Assembly (NCBI GenBank): GCA_036339295.1 | Contig: JAYZBK010000174.1 | Span: forward strand, 1 to 52,036 | Source of the DNA: GCA-002862325 sp036339295 | GTDB taxonomy: Bacteria > Planctomycetota > Phycisphaerae > Phycisphaerales > SM1A02 | Direction of reading: 5' to 3' | Length of the DNA stretch: 52,036 nucleotides | Part shown: one piece after another, positions 51,465-52,036 of the stretch | Layout of the letters: each line of letters starts with the position of its first letter | How positions within the stretch are numbered: the first letter of the stretch is position 1 | Notes under the pieces: generated by a model | Told to the model about the DNA's origin: nothing | Database searches by the model: none | The model's input: the letters and a program-made list of their open reading frames with translations, nothing else | Position numbers and translations under genes: made by a program

Positions 51465-51941
51465 TCAGTCGTCGGGGAGCTCGCCGCCGGCGGGCGTCCA
51501 GTGATCCGGGCGATCCTCGGGCGTGTCGACGCGAAGTCGATAGTCCTCGTTGGTCGGCGGATCCTCGGGACCGGGTCGGACCGAGACCGCGATCCGGCGG
51601 GCGGCGGCCGGTGGCACGGTCAACTGGTTCGAGAGCTTGCCGGACTTGTGGGGGGCGTCCCAGACCTCCCACTGCATGCGATCGGGGGTCAGCGACGGGT
51701 CGTCGCCCTTGCCGTCCAGGAACTTGAAGGTGAGCTGCTTGCCCACCGGGAGGGCGATGGAGAAGAACGCCTCGTTCGTCCTCGTGTCGATGATCTGGAC
51801 CGTCTTCGGGCTCCAGGTCGTCGAGATGTAGGTGAAGGTCGAGTTGCTGCTGGGGAGGAAGCCACCGTCGGGGGCGTAGCAGCCCGGAGCGATGAACAGC
51901 AGGGCGGCGAGGGTGGCGGCTCCGATCGACCTGGATCGCAT
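51465..51941 (-). CDS. Small lipoprotein, function unknown
   Basis: This 158-residue protein has a lipoprotein signal (RSRSIGAATLAALLFIAPG then Cys21). The mature part has a beta-rich block, TFTYISTTWSPKTVQIIDTR then EAFFSIALPVGKQLTFKF, and an acidic, proline-rich end. No family is certain. Thirteen consecutive C bases on its coding strand lie 22 nt upstream of the ATG, between a possible GATACA -10 and the start codon. It is convergent with glxK. Confidence 0.72.
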   Translation of the reverse strand: MRSRSIGAATLAALLFIAPGCYAPDGGFLPSSNSTFTYISTTWSPKTVQIIDTRTNEAFFSIALPVGKQLTFKFLDGKGDDPSLTPDRMQWEVWDAPHKSGKLSNQLTVPPAAARRIAVSVRPGPEDPPTNEDYRLRVDTPEDRPDHWTPAGGELPDD

Positions 51942-51962
51942 GCTGGAAGGCCGGGGGCTGAC

Positions 51963-51975
51963 GGGGGGGGGGGGG
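51963..51975. repeat. Homopolymer of 13 G:C base pairs upstream of a lipoprotein gene
   Basis: A run of 13 G on plus (13 C on the transcribed leader of the minus-strand lipoprotein gene) lies 22-34 nt before its ATG. Such runs are prone to slipped-strand changes of length. It may also be an assembly-sensitive site. Confidence 0.7.
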
Positions 51976-52036
51976 TCGGGCCGCGCGGACCAGCCCCGGG
52001 GCCTTGTATCGGTCCTCGACGGGCGACCGCTTGAGC

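Noticed and set aside
47522..51727. Plus-strand open frame of 1401 codons
   Set aside because: It spans truA, the AdkA-like gene, dedA and part of glxK in antisense or wrong frame, and shows no motif. It looks impressive only because of high GC.

Overview
The window is dense, GC-rich bacterial DNA and most likely comes from a planctomycete of the class Phycisphaerae. The signs are two tandem secreted proteins with type IV prepilin-like N-termini and an H...GDGH motif, a PEP-CTERM-like secreted protein ending in VPAP plus an arginine cluster, a membrane protein with paired CPxC zinc ribbons of the planctomycete CPxCxYDL type, and a bacterial topoisomerase VI. No rRNA, tRNA, CRISPR array, insertion sequence or phage gene was seen, so this looks like chromosomal core with lineage-specific genes. 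The assignment is inference, since there is no marker rRNA.

Layout. 0.2-3.4 kb: topoisomerase VI subunits B and A, both with lysine-rich tails. 3.4-7.7 kb, minus strand: a small histidine kinase, a cold-shock protein, and rpsO-pnp with a strong intergenic hairpin. 7.8-12.3 kb: an acyl-CoA carboxyltransferase, a PEP-CTERM-like protein, and a coupled XTP pyrophosphatase/cysteine-cluster pair. 12.3-21.2 kb, minus strand: an acyltransferase, an ankyrin lipoprotein and a large helical secreted protein, then a membrane-organisation cluster (flippase-like protein, GT2 glycosyltransferase, FloA flotillin, short NfeD, long NfeD protease). 21.3-24.0 kb: two prepilin-like paralogues followed by an 813-nt gene-free region. 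24.0-31.2 kb: RidA-like protein, Ser/Thr kinase, Maf, a membrane protein, HldE, a lipoprotein, HU and DnaB.

31.3-40.7 kb reads as one unit: an ECF sigma factor, a single-pass membrane protein, a secreted helical protein, and an anatomically odd peptide-type ABC transporter. The transporter has two OppC-like permeases, one OppB-like permease with a large insertion, a membrane-anchored coiled-coil binding protein and only one ATPase. 40.8-43.5 kb holds peroxiredoxin, a zinc-ribbon membrane protein, dUTPase and a DegT-type aminotransferase. 43.5-49.4 kb, minus strand: an archaeal adenylate-kinase-like protein lies 6 nt upstream of truA, which begins a four-gene chain (truA, GT4 glycosyltransferase, large helical secreted protein, PIG-L deacetylase) linked by 4-nt start/stop overlaps. 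The end holds DedA, glycerate kinase and a lipoprotein with a 13-bp G:C run just before its start codon.

Translational coupling through ATGA, GTGA or TTGA overlaps is very common here, and GC-rich perfect hairpins without clear U-tracts stand at several gene ends. The strongest candidates for undescribed biology are the sigma-factor/peptide-transporter unit, the truA-GT4-helical-PIG-L chain, and the degenerate P-loop kinase-like protein with a deoxyribosyltransferase-like C-terminus. All functions were assigned by reading motifs; no database search was possible.
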